Below are positions 45,952 to 57,173 of a DNA stretch of 64,000 bases, in pieces (the first letter of the stretch is position 1; each line of letters begins with the position of its first letter). Under the pieces are notes generated by a model. The model did not search any database. It had not been told where the DNA came from and saw only the letters and a list, made by a program, of their open reading frames with translations. Source of the DNA: Rhynchosporium graminicola (lineage: Eukaryota; Ascomycota; Leotiomycetes; Helotiales; Ploettnerulaceae); NCBI GenBank assembly GCA_900074885.1, contig FJUW01000051.1, forward strand, positions 129,036 through 193,035, read 5' to 3'. The position numbers were made by a program, and so were the translations under genes.

Positions 45952-47123
45952 ATGCGCTTTTTCGCTTCATTCTCCCCAGAGTTGTTCATGTTGATAGATT
46001 TTCTCGCTCTGGCTCAAGTTTAAAATGCTCTAGGTTTCACTCAGCGCTGTTATTCGACGGATCAATCCCTGTGGACTACCTTTGGGAGCCACGTACCGGC
46101 GCCAAACATTCTTCGTGCTGCGTGCCTAGTGAAGGCCACATTTGCCAGCCAGACAGAATATGTTATTATGCTCCAACGGGATTCTATTATCGCGGAGCGT
46201 GCACAGATCAGACTTCCAAGAACCCATATTGCAACGAGGATAAGTGCGTGTCTGGTGAGTTGAATTCTCTGGCAGGATATGAGTTCCATAATTGACGAGG
46301 AAGGTTCCGAGACAACGTGGCAGTGGGTGGTCCCAAGTGAAGGCTCTCCAGACATAATCGATGGGTCTTCGATAATTTACTTCACGCAACTCCGACGTGC
46401 TCAGCGAGTAAATCGGCTATCCGACTGACCCCCCCCTCCCCNNNCCCCCCCCAACCTCACTTCATTCGAGCCGCTTCACAGTCATCACTAGGTCCTACAC
46501 ACCAGTAATTTCCGCCTTCGCTCAATCCACAACCATCACAAGCACTTTCGCAAAGAGCTTCAATAGCAGTATCATCCAGACAACCAAACGTTCAGTGGTA
46601 ATAGAAACTTCAACTAGTGTGACTGAGGTGGGAGCACCTAGATGCCCTACAGAAATCTTGTCCGCTGAACCAAGCCCCTCAAATAAAGCAGTTACAGTTA
46701 CTTTAACAACCGGGGTTCTCGTAGTGATCATCGTTGGTCCCTTTATCCTCATCGCCATTTGCATAGGGGTATTTCTCTTCATTCGGAAACGAGACTCCGT
46801 AAAGAACAATGAAGCAACCAGTCTCAACTCAGCCAACTACACGCCTCCGAATGGTCCTACGAGAGCGGATCAGACGAGGTTGATGGGAATCAAGCGTTCG
46901 GGCCTTGAAAGCAGCACTATGGGTATTTCGGACCCAAAATCGACACGCATGAGGTGGATGCTCAGCCAGCTGTGATGAAGGAAGAGACTCCTGCTGCGGT
47001 CAATGTTTCGGAGATGGGTAGAACGTGTCAGGAGGATATGAGGAGTCTAGCCCATGCGTATACGGAGGCTCTTTTGCCGGTTGAGATGGATGCTACTCCG
47101 TCTATGAGCATCCATAGAAGTTA
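45952..47123 (+). pseudogene. Broken mucin-like single-pass membrane protein
   Basis: The start at 45952 encodes a signal-like MRFFASFSPELFMLIDFLALAQV, then stops at a TAA that would be CAA after a C-to-T change. The frame must shift by one base near 46050 to reach DGSIPVDYLWEPRTGAKHSS and CCVPSEGHICQ...FYYRGACTDQTSKNPYC, a cysteine module common in fungal secreted/membrane proteins. Farther on come a Thr/Ser-rich region, a transmembrane helix (TTGVLVVIIVGPFILIAICI) with a basic stop-transfer (RKRDSVKNN), and a tail. Another one-base shift near 46915 joins GYFGPKIDTHEVDAQP. A poly-C run with three undetermined bases (46442-46444) lies in the middle. At least three disruptions make it a probable pseudogene, though assembly error could explain some. 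Confidence 0.6.
46432..46453. other. Assembly ambiguity (NNN) within a poly-C tract
   Basis: A run of C bases is interrupted by three N at 46442-46444. It is most simply a sequencing or assembly uncertainty at a homopolymer and limits confidence in the local reading frame. Confidence 0.95.
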
Positions 47124-48806
47124 GTTTTATTTTGATTGAAGGAGTTCGGGACCTTGAATATTAAAGGGGGGGAGGCTGTACGCGTGAATAGTGTAATACT
47201 TGGAAGCGACGTAATTTATGCGCTTGATTTGAAAGCTTTTTGCTTAGTATGCTCGTCGGCCAGCTGATGAGTTAGGCTGGGTGAAAGATACTGAGAAAAG
47301 ATCATAACGGCATGATCGGGAATAAACACACCATTGTACCATTAGCATTAACCAAGGATGATTTCTTCTAGTTAAATACCGTATCCATTCACCAGTTTCG
47401 CGCGGGTAGCCTTATGAAATTGAGATTCTATATCCAGTCGAGTGCAGAGATCATATTTAACTGTAATAGAGCCGGGCCGATCTTGATTTTGCGTTTAAGG
47501 TTGTAGTTGTCTAAGCTTCCAAGAAAGTTTATGGGTGCACAGACAGTGGAGCGCGGTAAACTGATGAGTTTGATTGAGTATGCGGTATCACGGTACCTGA
47601 CATCTATAAAGTCAACTCTGGTCCATGACTCCTCATGACAGTGCACTCGCACTACCAACTGCTTCTTGGGGAAAGTTGATGAAAAGAAATGAAAAATTCC
47701 TTAATCAAAATATGGGGAGAATGGAAGCACGTACTGCTACGAGCCTGTTCCGCAGTCGGTTCGCAAATGGTCTCAGAGAAGGTGTTTGGATTGATATGTG
47801 AAGATGTACTGAGTCCCAGCGTTGTCTCCTCTACAGAGTAATATAATACCCTCTGTACTTGGGAATCCCTATTGAGTTTAGCGCACGGAGATTTATCAAA
47901 CCCATAGTTGCTGAGCTTCGACTTCCAAATGCGACCTCAGATTTGCACTCCGGTACTTTGATCTGACCTACGGACAGTGACAGTGTCTCGTGTATCATCG
48001 CATGGAAGATGGGCATTTTGGCCTGGGTCTATATGCAAGGTGCCGGACCGGTATAAGTAAAGTGACCGACCGACCTTTCATGTGCCATGTCATGTGCACC
48101 AAGATTGTGTTCGGATCAACTAATGGTTCGAGTTCTCTGCCGCTTCATTTTCTCTCTCCACCAACTACTTACTTTCCTACATACTACGGTAGGTACTCTC
48201 GCATCCTCAGCTCCAACTGCTACTGTCTGTCGGTCTCCGAACAGACTTGCCCACGCACACGAGTCAAGCACACTTGTGGTATTCGGGAACTCGATCTGGG
48301 ATCGCATCTGCGGCGACAATGCCGGTTCCGCATCTCTGGGGGGGGGTGAAAACAAAAAAACCTGGAGCTACCCATGCCAATCTAGTGTGGCTTGCGCTCT
48401 GAACGTCAAGCAGACGAAACCCGCGCGCCAGTACGAGGGTAGTACCTAGGTAAGTCCAGTGAAGTTTACTATCCGCCACGGTGGTGAGCAGTTGCTTTTT
48501 ATCTCACACTGTCATTGAATGATATCTTATCGCTCTTGGGCGTCTCGATTGCATGCCTATCCGGGACCCTGCTACGAGATGATATGGTGCGCCCTTGAAA
48601 TGTACCGCGCAGCATTGAAAGTAGGATAAGAAACCATTGTGGGTAGATGCGCGCAAGAATAGGAAGAGGAGACAAACCGTACACAGTTGGAAGTTCTCCG
48701 CCGATGAATCCTGTTTTCTCAGAGGACGAGAAGAAGGAGCGAAAGGGTGTCTGGAGCAGTAGTTGAAGGGGCATCCCGCGCCACGCCACCCAACACCAAC
48801 ACCACT
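47124..48806. other. Intergenic, upstream of the histidine kinase
   Basis: No gene is supported. A G-run (GGGGGGGGG near 48340) is present. A short open frame of 20 codons, 48704-48766, ends 40 bases before the kinase start and could be an upstream ORF. Frames on the minus strand around 48499-48934 overlap the kinase leader and are not called. Confidence 0.45.
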
Positions 48807-51800
48807 ATGGAGAGGTCTCCGTCAGAGTCTGCGAGCAATAACAACAGACCACAGTTGGATCTCTTCGAACTACTAGACATCGACGACCGACCTACCCTCG
48901 TATTTGACCTCACGAATCCCCACGGCATTCCCACTTATCACAATGCGAGCTTGGAGAAGATACCACTTCTGGGGTTGAAGCTTGGGACTGGAGTTTTGTC
49001 AAAGTCAGCCTCTTCGAAAGACCAAGAATACGCGGCTTTCATCGAATGGGCAGCAGAACCGGAAGGTCAGCTGGCTCAATGGAGCTATTGTGGGCTTCTC
49101 TGGTCATCACATATACTGAGGGACCATTGGAAGATTGTCATAGGTTCCGAAGGGCATGAGCATGATTATATCAGCGCAAGAAGGAGACAGTCCGAGGCCC
49201 CGAAATTGGGTAGAGCACGTACATCAGCTATTAAACGTCCCTCACACTCTCCCTCGCAGTCGCAGATAAAATCCATGTCGGACGGCTCTTTAGAAGCTCA
49301 AATCGCGGCTTTGAGACTCCGAGATAGACGTCCCCTAGCAACGCCTGCCACTGATACATCGGTAATATCAGAGAGTATCCAAAATCTCAAAGTTATGAAA
49401 AGGCTCGATTTCCTAGGGGTATTTCCGGCTATAGCCTCAACTCCACACCATAAGTTCTTCATGGAATTTGACTGGGCTTCCACAGGCCTGGGACCTATTG
49501 ACTCTTGGAGCATAAACTTACGGCGTGCTGTCTATTTTCTTTTCAGTGATCCACGACCAGCAGCCTTATACTGGGGCGGGCAAAGAACCATGATGTATAA
49601 TGAATCCTATATGCACCTTGCGGGTCAGAAACACCCAGGGATTATGGGAAAGACATTCTCTGAGGCCTGGGGAGACGTTGCGAGTGATCTGGACCCAGCT
49701 TTCAAAAAGGCGTATTCCACGGGCGAGGCTACTGTCCATGATGATGCCCTATTCTATATTGAAAGAAACGGATACTTGGAGGAATCTTACTTTTCCTTGG
49801 CTATAATACCGTTCCTTGGCGACAAGAATACCACAGGAGAGCAAAGCTTTGAAAAATCTGAAATAGCCTTGTAAGTAGCAAAGTAGTCGTGCCTTTTCTT
49901 CATTAATTCTATTGCAGTTACAACCCTGCTTTTGATACAACCCGTCAGGTTATTGCAGAGCGCCGCATGACATTTCTTCTCCTGTCAAGCAATCTGATGT
50001 CTTCTTCAAGAAATCAACGAGAATTTTGGCATCAATTGATAGTTGCTCTTCAGCCCGATCACCCAGACCTCAAATTCGCCGTCATCTATTCTGTCAACCT
50101 AGATGCTTCCGAATCAGGATCAGAGGCTTCTGATCTCAGCCATAACAGACACTGGACTTTACAAGGCAAAATCAGATTTGAAAATTCAACCCCAGGGATT
50201 CCGATCGCTGCAACAGAGCAGTCAATGGAACGATTTTTACCTAAATTTTCCGACCTTGTGAGGTCAGAGTCCCCGACATTGCTTCGGACCGAGGATGGAA
50301 GCTTGCCAGAATCCATCGCTCGAGACAAGAGCGCTAAGAATGGAGAACTTGTACAGACGGCAGTGTTCCTGCCAATTCGATCAACCGCAGATACTCTTCT
50401 TGGGTTTCTGATAATTGGGCTAAACAACCGCAAGAATTACGATAGAGATTATCAGGTCTTCATAGAATTATTGACTCGACAACTCGCCACGTCATTAGCT
50501 GTATGTATTTCCTATCCCCTCTTGACGGCCAACCGCTAAAAGTGGATCCAGTCTGCAGTTCTGTTTGAAGAAGAACTTCGCCAAGCAGCACGAGATCACA
50601 AATTGCTGACCAAAAAGCTCGCTATACAAACGCATGAAGCCCTAGAGACCGAAACCAGATTCCGTCGCATGGCAGACCTTGCACCCGTAGGTATCTATCA
50701 TATCGAACCAAGCGGACTGATGCTCTACTGTAACGAAAACTACTATGAGTAACTGGTTGCTATTCTGTAATTTTGAATATAACTAAAGTGCACGCAGGCT
50801 TACCGACCATCCACGGGATAAATTCGCACCGATGGTAAATGTCTGAATCATTCTTCAAATGCCCAATCTAATTTGAGATCAGAGCTGGCTTAATGTTTTG
50901 TTCGAAGATGATCTTCCACACATGGCCCAAGAATGGGCTAAGCTACTCTCTGGAGAGCCCGTTAACTTCGAAATCAGACTACGGCGACCATTTATTGCAG
51001 AAGACATCATTGATGGCGAACAAGTGGGTGGTTATACCTGGATACTGGCAGCTGCATATCCTGAGCGTTCTTCAGATGGGATAGTACTCGGTATACTTGG
51101 CTGTATCACAGATATCAGTCGTCAAAAGTGGATGGAGGGGTTTCAGAAGAGGAAAATGCTAGAGGCCGTTCAGCTCAAGAGGCAGCAAGAAAACTTCATC
51201 GACATGACTTCGCACGAAATGCGAAATCCTCTGTCGGCAATTGTCCAGTGCGCGGACTGGATTGGCGGATCACTTGACAAATTCGAATGCGATAAGAATA
51301 ATGTCGTCATTCCAAGAGACGTTATTGAGGGCTATGTCGAGGCGACAGATACGATTGTTCTCTGCGCTCAGCATCAAAAGAGGATCATCGATGATGTGTT
51401 AACACTGTCGAAGCTCGACTCGGACCTGCTAGCTGTCGCACCGATCGATGTTCAGCTGGCTCCCACTATTCGAAAATCCTTAAAAATGTTTGATGTCGAG
51501 CTTCAGAATAATGACATCAGCCTCCGATTCGAAGTGGATCATACATATTCGAATTTAGCAGTGGATTGGGTTAAATTGGATCCAAGTCGTCTCTTACAAA
51601 TTCTTATTAATCTCGTCACAAACGCAATCAAGTTCACGACAACCGAGTCAACGAAGAACATCGTGATCAAATTGGCAGCGTCGCTAGATCCACCCGATAA
51701 TAGCACTATCGAGTACCTTCCACGAATCAACAGTGCCCGAGATTTGACAAACGGATCTGCATGGGGTACAGGAGAATACATCTACTTCAACATAGAAGTA

Positions 51801-52592
51801 CAGGATAGTGGCCGTGGCCTCGACGAGGTGGAGCGCACGCTGCTCTTTAAACGCTTTTCCCAAACATCACCTCGCACCCATGTCCAATATGGCGGTTCTG
51901 GTCTCGGGTTGTTCATCTGTCGCCAGCTGACAGAGCTCCAAGGAGGACAGATTGGAGTATCATCTTCCGCTGGGTTAGGGTCTACATTCGCATTCTACGT
52001 CCGAGCGCGTCGGTGCGAATCACCCCAGGGAGCAACACCCACGCTTCCTATCGATAGCTTACTCATTCCATGGGACGTCCACCCCAAGCTGGTAGCAAAA
52101 TCCCGGACAAGACCTCCACAGGAGATGAAACTCTCCGTACCAAGGCATGTACTTATAGTGGAAGACAACATTGTTAACCAAAAGGTACTCTCTCGCCAAC
52201 TCAAAAGCGCAGGCTGTATCGTATCCGTCGCCAATCATGGTCGCGAAGCGCTGTCTTATCTTGAAAAGTCTCGATTCTGGAAAGGTCTCGAGACGGCAGG
52301 GAATGATCTATCAGTCATCCTTATGGATCTCGAAATGCCCATCATGGATGGCTTGACCTGCGTAAAGGTGATCAGGCAGTTACAGGACGAGGGCGAGATT
52401 GTTGGACACGTTCCAGTCATAGCAGTCACCGCCAATGCGAGGAGCGAACAAATTTCGAATGCCAAGGAAAGTGGAATGGATAGCGTCGTTACAAAACCAT
52501 TTAGGATACCGGACTTACTCCCGGAGATTGACAAGCAGATCGGAATCAGCAGTATGAGAGGGCTAGAGAGGTCAGCTTTATCCCCTGCTTAG
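48807..52592 (+). CDS. Hybrid histidine kinase (PAS, HisKA, HATPase, receiver)
   Basis: Five exons: 48807-49870, 49918-50500, 50552-50748, 50798-50834 and 50883-52592, giving 1196 residues. One of the exons has only 37 bases. Upstream codons to 48747 are open, but 48807 is the first ATG in frame. Domains in order are a long N-terminus with PAS-like segments (WASTGLGPIDSW... about 235-370; MADLAPVGIYHIEPSG near 590-680), HisKA with phospho-acceptor His738 in MTSHEMRNPLSA, and HATPase with the N box (LINLVTNAIKFT), VQDSGRGLD and GGSGLGLFICRQ. The receiver has phospho-acceptor Asp1109 in LMDLEMPIMDG and Lys1165 in VTKPF. No transmembrane segment is seen, so it is probably cytosolic. It should feed a Ypd1-type phosphorelay to Skn7/Ssk1. 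The sensed signal is unknown. Confidence 0.92.
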
Positions 52593-54648
52593 TGGGTTAA
52601 TGGTGTGAATTCTGAATTTATTGTTTGGCCTGTACTCAGGCTTGGAGTTGGTGAGGCGATGGAGTTGGGGGTAGTGCCTATCAAGGGATGGCTTTACGCC
52701 GCATGATTCATGAAAATGGCCGGGCGACTACACTCATGGTTGTATGGCGTAGGCTTTAATGGATATTATTTTGCTCGTGACTTTTTATCACTCGAAACAA
52801 GTCTCTGGCATGGCTCCGAACAATATTACAAGATCAGCAGCGGAGATGAATGCCCTGAATATGGAGCAAGGACTAACATGCGTACAGTTTTGATTCAAGT
52901 TCTCACCCCGCCTATCTAATGTGCACGACTTGTTTTACTTTCACTATCACCGAAACGGAGCAGGAAGACTGCCTTCTCATCATACAAACATGCTGTCCTC
53001 GTATCCTTCGCTCTCAATTTCACGGCAACGACTTCACTTATCATTGTTCATGTCCAAAGCTAGTACAAAGTGATATAGTAGCACCGACTACTAGCATTAT
53101 CATCTTTCTCCATCTCATGAATAGCAATTCCAAACTGCTTCGAAACATCAACTTTATACGCATCCGCCATGGGATTTGGAAGTATTTTGCACAGCTGTAT
53201 CTGACTTCAATGTGCGTTACTGCGATGGAGGATTTATCTTTTGTAGTCGATGCATTGATATTTATCTTCATTGTGTTTAGTCGATGAGGGGTAGGCTCTA
53301 AGAGGAGTCATACCTATGGATGTTTGAAGATACTTAGAGGACGATTTTGCGATGCTCGATGAACATAAGGTTGCTTTTGGCTCGAGGGTACCGACCAATT
53401 GAGTCTCGCGAACCCATATCATGGCACACTAGTTTGCTCAGTAACTCTATTTAGTTGTAAGATAGGACTTCAGAGGACTGCCTGTGTAGCTGACCTGAAC
53501 CAAGGTTTCCTGCTAGATCAAAGATGGAAGCGCAGATAGCCTGATTTCCTTTGACTTTACCGAGCAGATCTCTCGCGGCTCTTCGCTAGAGGGTTCCAAG
53601 CGTTAAAGGTCTTTCTGGATCCAGTCTGTCTGTACACCAAGAGATTACGTAAACCACCACCCCACTATTGTTAGGATTCAGCTTTCAATTCTTTTTGATC
53701 ATCAGGTTGACGACCGAAATCCCAAAGCACTTGGGACAAGCGGTCCATATAGTCTGTCATTAATTTAATGGTATGTACTTTCTGGCCCGTAGATTAAATC
53801 GAACTGGAATCCGGATGTCTATAAGTCTAATCAGGGTTATCTCGGTCTATCAGACTATATCCCTTTACATAGAGCGATAGCAGGCGGTCCTCGTTCCTTG
53901 ACTCTCATATCATGAACGTGCGCCTAACTAAGCTTCTCGTTAGCATATACCCTTGGAACATGACCAGTTCCTCTATCTTGTTCGTAAAGTAGCCAGATTC
54001 TGGCTCGGATGATTTTGTTTAGATAATAGAATGTCTCTTTAAGATCTAGCTTAGCACCTTTATTCGCTAGCGCGATGCGTGTGCCTTTGGCGGCGGAGAT
54101 CTGATGTACGAGGACTTGTTTAGTAATAAGAGGGTGACCATTGTTCAAGGGTTTTATGAGTTCGGTTTGCAAGGGCATTTTTTCGAAAGTTCTAGGGAGA
54201 AGTGGGCGCGCCTGGCATTCTCACGAGGCAACATGCTTGTATTTATTTATGGTCAACAAGATAAGCGAGACAGGCTCATTCCCCGAGGCAGCCGCGATCA
54301 ACAAAAGGGTCAAATGATGCTGCCCGCATGCATCTGATTCTCTTCAATGAGAAATCTTAGGATTTTGCTACCTGTTTCTGTGGCATGGCTTCTTCCGACT
54401 TTTGACGAGCTAAACATGCAGGATAGCAAATCAGAAGTGCCTATCCTTGCACACCACCCAATATACAGAAGTCCACCCTTCCTTTCTCACCCTAGCCTGC
54501 TTTGCTAAAAAGACTCCAATCAATACCAAGCACTTCGTACTCGAATTCCGCCTCAGCCGACTTGCAAAGAAGCAGTACCTAAGTAGAGATGATTTCTGTG
54601 GAAAGAAAACCCAATCGTGGAAATGACCTACCCGAAATTCCACCCTGT
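52593..54648. other. Intergenic, no supported gene
   Basis: This stretch holds the kinase 3' flank and the F-box-like gene's 3' flank, which are convergent. A minus-strand frame at 53924-54178 (84 codons, rich in Leu/Lys) and plus frames at 52919-53287 show no domain. Nothing else could be supported. Confidence 0.45.
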
Positions 54649-55356
54649 CTAGTCCAATATATTATCAACATCATGCGAAACCTTACTATCAAGATCCGCA
54701 CCCTTAAGAAGAAAAGGCGAGCCAATTCTGGTGTAGAAACCATAACGAGGATCGCGATCGCGAACCTGATACATCGGACCCAAGAAGTCGCCGATATGGC
54801 GTTCCAGCGACCAAGCCCAGAAATTGTACTTCTCATCCCTGATACCATCGCCGCGGGTAGTTGGGAGGGGAAGCGGATGGATGTACTTGCAGATCTTGTA
54901 AAAGTCTGTGGAAGTAAGGGCAAGACAGACTAGTCCAAAATCTTGGACGCGCTGATAGTGCAATTCTTGTGCGCCCTCTTCGAGCTTTCGGATGATGTTG
55001 AGGATGAGTTCGTAGGGAAGCACTCCGAGGGTGCCTAGACGACGAGCTATTCACTTTCGTTAGAGTTGAATTGGAAGGATGAGATAAAGAGCAAATCACT
55101 TACGTTTTCGGGCAACTTCGACAGATGGTTTTCTGAATGGACATCTCAATGAATCTCCTTTCAAAACACTATCGCGCAGTACGCTATAGCGACTTCCTGT
55201 TCCTTCAACGCGAGCTAATCTGCGCTTGGGAGCTGAAGGGGTCGTTCGAATCTCATGTGATTCGCGTTTGAAAGTCAACTTTTGAGGGGTGATAATCGCA
55301 CTATCAGGATTGAGTCTACGAGGATCTCTGCCGCGGTAGACTTGACGAGGAGACAT
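54649..55356 (-). CDS. F-box-like small protein
   Basis: Two exons, 55356-55104 and 55046-54649, are joined across a 57-base intron (GTAAGTG donor, GAATAG acceptor) to give 216 residues. The N-terminal 85 residues are basic and disordered-looking (MSPRQVYRGRDPRRLNP...). After the junction, LGTLGVLPYELILNIIRKLEEG and then FGLVCLALTSTDFYKICKYIHP match the start of the fungal F-box motif, with a Leu-Pro-x-Glu core and a later LALTSxxF. It could act as an SCF ubiquitin-ligase adaptor, but no substrate-binding repeats follow and the motif is only partly canonical. Fungi have many such lineage-specific genes. Confidence 0.7.
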
Positions 55357-57173
55357 GTTCGAAAGATTATATCTTGTTTAGATCAGATTTCCAGACGTCT
55401 TTTAGATTGAAAACCTCGAGATGAGAGTGCTTCGAGTGTATTTAGAAAAGGCCAGGGAGGTGATAAAGCTAGCTTAAAGGTAGAAGACAAATTAGCCTAT
55501 AAACCATCTCTGCGTGAATGACAGTAGATTAGAAGTGATAGTCTCGTTAGCTGAAAGTGAAGTTGAATTTATACTCCTATAACGTGTGTCGAAAGCTGCA
55601 CTGTATCTAGATAGGGTCTTTGTCACTTCTACAGATAGATAGTGAAGACAATTAGAGAACTCCAGAATAACAATACTCTATTTTGTCTTCAGTCTCTAAA
55701 TGAATATCTTTCTCAGCTCTTCTTCGCTCTTACATACATCTTGAGTCTTTTTTTCATTCTGATCTCAATTATAAAATACCTGATAAGATAATACTTCAGA
55801 GTAACATAATCGGTTGAAGACTTTATCAAAGCGTGATCAGTGAAAGCTACTTATATCAAGTTAGCTCGCAAGTCGATATTAGTGGCATATAAAGGTGACC
55901 TGACATTACTAGAGATGATAATATAAAAGTCTTTTATATTTTTATTAATTTTTTACTAAGCTGAAAACTAATATATCATCCTGACTAGCTACGAGGTTCC
56001 AAAAACGCTTTGGTTGAGAGTAATTATGCCGCGAGTTTTACGAACGCACTAACTCTCAATCGCATCCAGTGATACTTAAGTATTGTATCTATCTTTAAAG
56101 GAATGTCCAGATAGTTCTGAATTACAGTTTCATAGGACATTTTGGAAAGCGCCAATTCTTGATGGTAATACAAACGTGTTGTTGTAGGTGGATGTTGCAC
56201 CAAAATAGCGGTCCTACCCGACGGACCGGGCCGTCGGGAGCCCAAAAAGCGCAATACTGAGGTTACTCAACTTCATTTCAACCTCTGTGATACCATAAGA
56301 ACTTCGACACTGATCATCTATTCAAATCCCTACCAGGGAACTCAGAAGAGTTGATACGTAAGCAATATTGTGCGGGCAGACTTCAGAGGACGATTTACCG
56401 CGCGCAATGAGGATGCGCAGGCACCTTGCAAAAGTCAATGTGGCGTCGGCGCAAGCCAGTAAGTGCCGAGATACTGTGCGGTTCGAAACCTAAACCCCCG
56501 AATGTGCCCAGCTCACAATCGAATGTAGTGGCAAGCCTTCATCGGTCATAGACATTCCTGAACTCTTCAACTCTTCCGCCACACCGAGCGGGGAGCCTTA
56601 TCCAACAATGCGTTCTAGACTCTTGAGATCTCTCGACCCGTCCCAAAATCATGCAGGATGGCGCCAGCCAAAAAACCTTGGAGTACTCAAGACTCATAAA
56701 TGGGCTGAGCTTGCAGATTTTGAAACCTTGCTGGGGTCAACTGCAACGACATACTCGCTTTCCTCGCAGGTCACAGCCCATACCATGGGTTTACTGGAGA
56801 TTTGGTTGGATCTCGCTCTATGCCACTACCCTGGTAGATCAGCACTATGAATAAAGTAAGTTTGTATCTGCGCCTAATACCGGCCGCATCCGCGATCAAT
56901 TCAAGGTTGTTTGTTTGAGGGCAGGGTGTTTTGGATCTTCAGCGTTAATTTGAGTGGGGTTGGGCGTTAACACGCCTTGGGAACTATTGAATGTAAGCAG
57001 CCTCGTTCTTAGTCTTATATCTATCCTTCTCGCATCCGACTGTGATTTCTCGTCAGAGACACTTTATTATCTTCATCTTGTATTTTCCAGCTCTTTTATG
57101 AGTAGGCAATTCGTATTGTTCGTTCAGTATACCAGTATTTGTACAAAAACATTCTTACAACACCATATCAATT
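55357..57173. other. Intergenic between F-box-like gene and NLR
   Basis: The first kilobase has an A+T-rich patch (about 55600-55980). A minus-strand frame at 56024-56254 (76 codons) and plus frames at 56608-56854 carry no recognised domain. A short perfect inverted repeat lies at 56217-56238. The promoter of the NLR is probably within the last few hundred bases. Confidence 0.45.
56217..56238. repeat. Perfect 8-bp inverted repeat, G+C-rich
   Basis: CCCGACGG and CCGTCGGG are separated by ACCGGG in otherwise A+T-leaning DNA. It could be a protein-binding site or an end fragment of a foldback element. No second copy was seen in the window. Confidence 0.4.

Noticed and set aside
48747..48806. 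Upstream extension of the histidine kinase by 20 codons
   Set aside because: The frame is open but begins with GTG, not ATG. The first in-frame ATG is at 48807.
53924..54178. Possible transposase or Gag fragment
   Set aside because: The Leu/Lys-rich sequence only vaguely resembles coiled-coil tails of fungal transposases, and no catalytic motif or terminal repeat was found.
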